Shown: one piece after another, positions 8,965 through 11,840 of the stretch | Numbering within the stretch: position 1 is the stretch's first letter | How the letters are laid out: each line of letters starts with the position of its first letter | NCBI GenBank assembly: GCA_002344075.1 | Contig: DDTM01000062.1 | Coordinates: 1 to 11,840, forward strand | Length of the DNA stretch: 11,840 nt | Direction of reading: 5' to 3' | Source: Bacteroidetes bacterium UBA2364 | GTDB taxonomy: Bacteria; Bacteroidota; Rhodothermia; Rhodothermales; UBA2364 | Notes under the pieces: generated by a model | The model's database searches: none | What the model saw: the letters and a program-made list of their open reading frames with translations, nothing else | What the model was told of the DNA's origin: nothing | Program-made: the position numbers and the translations under genes

Positions 8965-9164
8965 AGCAAGCTGGTTTGGTTTATTGGGTGGCAAATTAAC
9001 CGATACCTGCAATGTGGAACGATCTTACACACATACTTTACAGTATTCTTAACAGGATATTCCAGATTGAGATGCCGAGCTATCCTATGAAGCGTATTTA
9101 ACCAATCAAATCAGAACATATGTTTGCTTTGTAAATCAAAGGAAATGAAGCGACCCATTATCGA

Positions 9165-9197
9165 ATAAGAAAAGGCCATCTAAAACATAGGGGCCTT
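9165..9197 (-). terminator. Possible leftward terminator hairpin with no matching gene
   Basis: AAGGCC (9172-9177) and GGCCTT (9192-9197) form a 6-bp stem with a 14-nt loop. On the minus strand the stem is followed by TTTCTTATTCG, terminator-like. No minus-strand gene ends here, so it may block read-through towards uvrA, belong to an unseen small transcript, or be chance. Confidence 0.3.
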
Positions 9198-9225
9198 GCA
9201 ACAAACGAATATTTCCGTACCTTGT
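9196..9225 (+). promoter_or_regulatory. Candidate promoter of the 71-aa/NTPase/TPR cluster
   Basis: TTG (9196-9198) is followed after exactly 19 nt by TACCTTGT (9218-9225), close to the Bacteroidota arrangement TTG-N19-TAnnTTTG but one base short in the T run. It lies about 110 nt before the ATG at 9334. An alternative exact -7 match, TATGTTTG at 9119-9126, lacks a TTG at the right distance. Neither is certain. Confidence 0.3.
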
Positions 9226-9333
9226 AGAAACTCAGCCTCCAACCCCAGTATATGTAAACTTGTTATTAGGTGCCATTATCTGGTTTATGGAGACCTCGGA
9301 ATAACCACATTGGGACGAGATAAGGATCACCCT

Positions 9334-9549
9334 ATGTATAACACAATCCCTTTAATGGCGTTTGCCCCAAATGAGCTTGCGGGCGTGAAAACCGAAAACG
9401 ATACAATCTGGGAGCCTGCCAAAAAGAACACAGCGGTTCAAGCAAAAAAGCGCGATAACGCCACCATTGATACATTGACAGAGGCCCTTATTGACGGTGG
9501 CAAAGACCTGTTTTCCTTCCATTCTGGCAGCGCTGGCGGAACCAAATAG
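9334..9549 (+). CDS. Hypothetical small protein, 71 aa
   Basis: A small protein I do not recognise. It starts MYNTIPLMAFAPNE, has a basic middle (AKKNTAVQAKKRDN), a short predicted helix (IDTLTEALIDGG) and a Gly/Ser tail (FHSGSAGGTK). No signal peptide, membrane segment, cysteine or metal motif is visible. The ATG at 9334 is chosen because AAGGA lies 7 nt upstream, one of the clearest ribosome-binding sites in the window. The frame stays open further upstream to a TTG at 9196, but that part (LQQTNISVPCRN..., running through the candidate promoter) lacks a start signal. The next gene begins 88 nt downstream in the same direction, so co-transcription is possible. The short length and lack of homology knowledge keep confidence moderate; a polypeptide accessory to the NTPase is possible but unsupported. 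Confidence 0.5.
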   Translation: MYNTIPLMAFAPNELAGVKTENDTIWEPAKKNTAVQAKKRDNATIDTLTEALIDGGKDLFSFHSGSAGGTK

Positions 9550-9637
9550 CGCTAAATCAATAAAAAAACAACGAACGAACTGCCCAAAGCCCTTTTATAT
9601 TTATCTTCTTACCAAGCAATTTTATTGAGCATAAATC

Positions 9638-10993
9638 ATGAAAAACAGCCTTAAACTTTATAAAAAAGCAACTTCGCTTATGGAGGTGGATAATGCCGTT
9701 CGGTTAGACGTACCAATCCCTCCTGATCATCCATTTTATACGGATTTTTCGGATATTAGAGGTGACTTTGAGGACAAAATGATTTACGGAACCTTAAATG
9801 TTCACCCCAAAACTTTTGTATTTAATCGCAAAGCAAACTTAGGTAATAAAGTCACACTTTTTTTGGCAGGAATGCGTGGGTCTGGGAAAACAACCGAATT
9901 GGCTAAAATTGCTCAAAAATTAAATAATAAAGATTGTTTTCTTTGCATTATATGCAATCTTGATGAGGGTTTAGACCTCAATGATATGGAGTACATGGAT
10001 GTTTTGATTTTTCAATTAGAGCGATTATTTGAAGACCTGAATGCTAAGTATGTTGAGTTGGACAACGGTATCGTGGCTTCTCTGTACCAGTGGTTCGGCG
10101 AACGAGTGAAAGAGGTGAATAAAGTCATCAAACAAGAAGGCGGTTTTGAAATTGAAGTAAAAGCTGAAACGCCTTCTCTATTCAGTTTTTTGGGTATTGC
10201 TGCAAAATTGAAAGGAAACTTAGCTGGCAGCAAGGAAAATGCCGATAAAATTAGAACCACTTTTAAAAACAATTTTACAGCCTTTGCCCTAAAGTTTAAT
10301 GAGTTTATCGAACACGTAAATATCATTTTGAGAAAATATGGTATTGCGCAAGAAGTCTTGTTCATTGTAGATGGCTTGGAAAAAGTAGCGACCAAAGATA
10401 TTCGTAAGAAGCTCATTATTGATGAAGCCAATCGCATTAAACAGATTAAGGCCCATACGATCTTTACCTTGCCCATTGAACTTGCATTTGAAAGTCAAAA
10501 GCTAAATCAGTTTTCGCAAGTCATTCCTTTTCCCTTCGTCAAAATTCGAGAAAGAGACGGCAGCCCCATCACAGAAGCAATTTCCCGTTTTGAGGAGTTT
10601 GTCTATAAACGCATTGATGCCAGTTTGTTCGACAGTCCCGAAACTGTCAAAAAAGCGATTCTTTACGGCGGCGGTTCGCCCAGAGAATTGTTGCGAATTT
10701 TGGAATACGCCAATTTATTTGCGGACGAAGACGAGAACAAGATTTATATGAAAGACCTCGACAAAGGCATCAAAAAACTCGCGGCGCAAACCTCTCAATA
10801 CGTTTCAGCCAAAGACTTAGAGAAACTAAAGCAACTAAAAGAAGCCAATGAAAAAAACATTCCCCTTACTTTTGACGCGGAATGGCAGGATTTGATTGAG
10901 AAGCTCTTGGTTTTGGAATACAATGATGGGACTTATAAACGTGTCAATCCTATTTTAGAAGCATCTGCTTTATATCAATATCATGTCGGATAA
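9638..10993 (+). CDS. P-loop NTPase of STAND/AAA+ type with C-terminal winged-helix-like region
   Basis: A predicted cytoplasmic ATPase of 451 aa. The Walker A motif is GMRGSGKTT (78-86, Lys84), following strand VTLFLA. Walker B is VLFIVDGLEK (240-249; Asp245 binds Mg, Glu248 is a candidate catalytic residue). HTIFTLPIEL (273-282) sits where a sensor-1 strand is expected, and GGGSPREL (344-351) resembles the sensor-2/lid start seen in STAND and Orc/Cdc6-like ATPases. Residues about 413-451 (EWQDLIEKLLVLEYNDGTYKRVNP...) look like a winged helix. No signal peptide, membrane segment or fused effector is present, so this is an ATPase module needing partners. It overlaps the following gene by 11 bp, implying translational coupling and probably a complex. 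Base composition in sampled lines is AT-richer (about 25-45% GC) than uvrA, hinting at acquisition by transfer. No Shine-Dalgarno precedes the ATG. The specific subfamily and role are not known to me. Confidence 0.82.
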   Translation: MKNSLKLYKKATSLMEVDNAVRLDVPIPPDHPFYTDFSDIRGDFEDKMIYGTLNVHPKTFVFNRKANLGNKVTLFLAGMRGSGKTTELAKIAQKLNNKDCFLCIICNLDEGLDLNDMEYMDVLIFQLERLFEDLNAKYVELDNGIVASLYQWFGERVKEVNKVIKQEGGFEIEVKAETPSLFSFLGIAAKLKGNLAGSKENADKIRTTFKNNFTAFALKFNEFIEHVNIILRKYGIAQEVLFIVDGLEKVATKDIRKKLIIDEANRIKQIKAHTIFTLPIELAFESQKLNQFSQVIPFPFVKIRERDGSPITEAISRFEEFVYKRIDASLFDSPETVKKAILYGGGSPRELLRILEYANLFADEDENKIYMKDLDKGIKKLAAQTSQYVSAKDLEKLKQLKEANEKNIPLTFDAEWQDLIEKLLVLEYNDGTYKRVNPILEASALYQYHVG

Positions 10994-11840
10994 TTACGCA
11001 GAAGAAACCAAGCCCTTGTTCAAAATGCTCCGAACAGAGGCCTTCCGCTTTGTGATTGTGCGCTATAATCACTTCTCTTTTTTGAAACAGCTCGAAGAAG
11101 ATCTAAAGCACCGCTTTCCTGATAGACCGTTCTTAAAAGTTGATGCCCAAAAAGCCGATTATCAATCGCTTACACAAACCTATTTCTCGATCAGTCGTGG
11201 CTTTTTGTTTGTCGAAAACTTCGATGACGTACTCATAGAGCAAGCTGACCACCAAAACAAAGAGACGGCTCAGTACAAAACGGACAATGAACGCCGCCGT
11301 GGCATTACTGCAGGACTCAACCTCCGCCGCGATAAATTAGCAAAACTTCCAATCGCCTTATTTGTGTTCGTTCCTGCATCTACAAGCACCTTGTATGCCA
11401 AAATTATCATGGAAAAAATGCCCGACTTGTGGTCGTTTCGCTCCTTGATTTTGGATTTGGAAAGAGAAAGATCCATCCCCCACGACCTAACAACAGCCGA
11501 TACCCACCTTAAAACGGAGATTCTGAAAGAAGACCCCGCCGAACTCAACCGTCTTTTAGCCTTATTGGACAATACGCCCGAAAGCGAAACCGCCTACCGC
11601 CTCACCCTTTATCCACAGATTGCCACTGAAGCCAAAAATACGGGTCAATACGAATTGGCTTTTTCCATCTTAGACACTTGGGAAAATCAGGCTGCTGATT
11701 CTGAAAAAGTATGGATTCGGATACAAAAAGGGGATATTCTACAAATTTATGGCCGTTTGGAGGAAGCCTTAGCCAGCTACGAGGAAGCAAAGGATTTGGC
11801 GGAGCAGTTTGACGATAAAAACGGACTCGCCATTTCATAT
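10983..11840 (+). CDS. NTPase-like/TPR protein, partner of the upstream NTPase (3' end outside window)
   Basis: An open frame of 286 codons from the ATG at 10983 to the window edge with no stop, so the protein is incomplete at its C-terminus. Residues 1-160 look like an alpha/beta nucleotide-binding fold: FRFVIVRYNH (21-30), RGFLFVENFDDVL (72-84, placed like a Walker B strand), KLPIALFVFVP (121-131) and WSFRSLILDLE (150-160). No Walker A glycine-lysine loop exists, so this part is probably not an ATPase by itself. From about residue 200 paired helices appear (AYRLTLYPQIATEAKNTG, then YGRLEEALASYEEAKDLA), typical of tetratricopeptide repeats that bind proteins or peptides; more repeats probably follow. 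The start overlaps the NTPase stop by 11 bp (ATG inside the last codons), fixing the start and suggesting coupled synthesis. A TPR sensor or adaptor for the NTPase is the best inference; the C-terminus could hold an effector domain. Confidence 0.8.
   Translation, partial: MSDNYAEETKPLFKMLRTEAFRFVIVRYNHFSFLKQLEEDLKHRFPDRPFLKVDAQKADYQSLTQTYFSISRGFLFVENFDDVLIEQADHQNKETAQYKTDNERRRGITAGLNLRRDKLAKLPIALFVFVPASTSTLYAKIIMEKMPDLWSFRSLILDLERERSIPHDLTTADTHLKTEILKEDPAELNRLLALLDNTPESETAYRLTLYPQIATEAKNTGQYELAFSILDTWENQAADSEKVWIRIQKGDILQIYGRLEEALASYEEAKDLAEQFDDKNGLAISY

Larger units (their letters stand above)
8965..9333. other. Intergenic region between divergent uvrA and the 71-aa gene
   Basis: This 369-bp stretch has no convincing gene. 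It must hold the uvrA promoter (leftward) and a promoter for the rightward cluster. It contains a short inverted repeat (ATACT-TTAC-AGTAT, 9033-9046), a TAnnTTTG match (TATGTTTG, 9119-9126), a terminator-like hairpin (9171-9197) and a candidate promoter (9196-9225). An open frame continues upstream of 9334 from a TTG at 9196 but has no supporting start signal. Confidence 0.6.

Noticed and set aside
9529..9553. Repeated AGCGCT at the end of the 71-aa gene, able to form a 6-bp stem
   Set aside because: No U-tract follows on the plus strand and each AGCGCT is itself palindromic, so a terminator is not supported.
10012..10476. 154-aa minus-strand frame inside the NTPase gene
   Set aside because: Antisense shadow of the NTPase, with Ser/Leu/Phe-rich residues arising from the complement of Lys/Glu codons.
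11270..11838. 100-aa and 78-aa minus-strand frames at the right edge
   Set aside because: The plus-strand frame from 10983 stays open to the window end and has coherent TPR-like helices and coupled start; these are its shadows.
1..11840. CRISPR array, tRNA, rRNA, insertion sequence or attachment site
   Set aside because: I looked for regular spaced repeats, cloverleaf elements, transposase motifs and terminal inverted or direct repeats and saw none.

Overview
The window looks like a chromosomal segment of a Bacteroidota-type bacterium, possibly the Rhodothermia/Balneolia side. Four things point there: a DUF2911 secreted protein; a UvrA whose first zinc-finger ligand pair reads CPED, which I recall as the Bacteroidota style; mostly weak or absent Shine-Dalgarno sequences; and an exact TAnnTTTG-type -7 element in front of the first gene. 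Sampled lines are about 50% GC in uvrA but about 35-45% in the NTPase gene near the right end. The lineage is an inference and no species is claimed.

Left part (1-5942), ordinary single genes in mixed orientation. A lipoprotein metallopeptidase resembling dipeptidyl-peptidase III (M49-like, +) converges on hypoxanthine phosphoribosyltransferase (-), with a perfect 12-bp hairpin between them that can end transcription both ways. Upstream of hpt on the same strand is an unrecognised 144-aa protein. It is separated by a strong rho-independent terminator from a secreted DUF2911 protein (-). A 219-bp divergent intergenic region then leads to acetoacetyl-CoA synthetase (+).

Middle part (6040-8964). 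A full-length uvrA (-), the damage-recognition ATPase of nucleotide excision repair, converges on acetoacetyl-CoA synthetase. Its likely start is ATG at 8964. The upstream in-frame start at 9012 is TTG.

Right part (about 8965-11840). A roughly 370-bp spacer leads into a rightward cluster: a 71-aa protein of unknown function with a good ribosome-binding site, a 451-aa P-loop NTPase of STAND/AAA+ appearance, and an open reading frame that overlaps the NTPase gene by 11 bp and runs off the window. That last protein has an NTPase-like N-terminal region without a P-loop, followed by TPR-like helices. The NTPase-TPR pair is translationally coupled and is the only part that looks like an accessory and possibly undescribed system. 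Its role (signalling or defence) is speculative, and any effector would lie beyond 11840. I saw no tRNA, rRNA, CRISPR array, transposase or insertion sequence.
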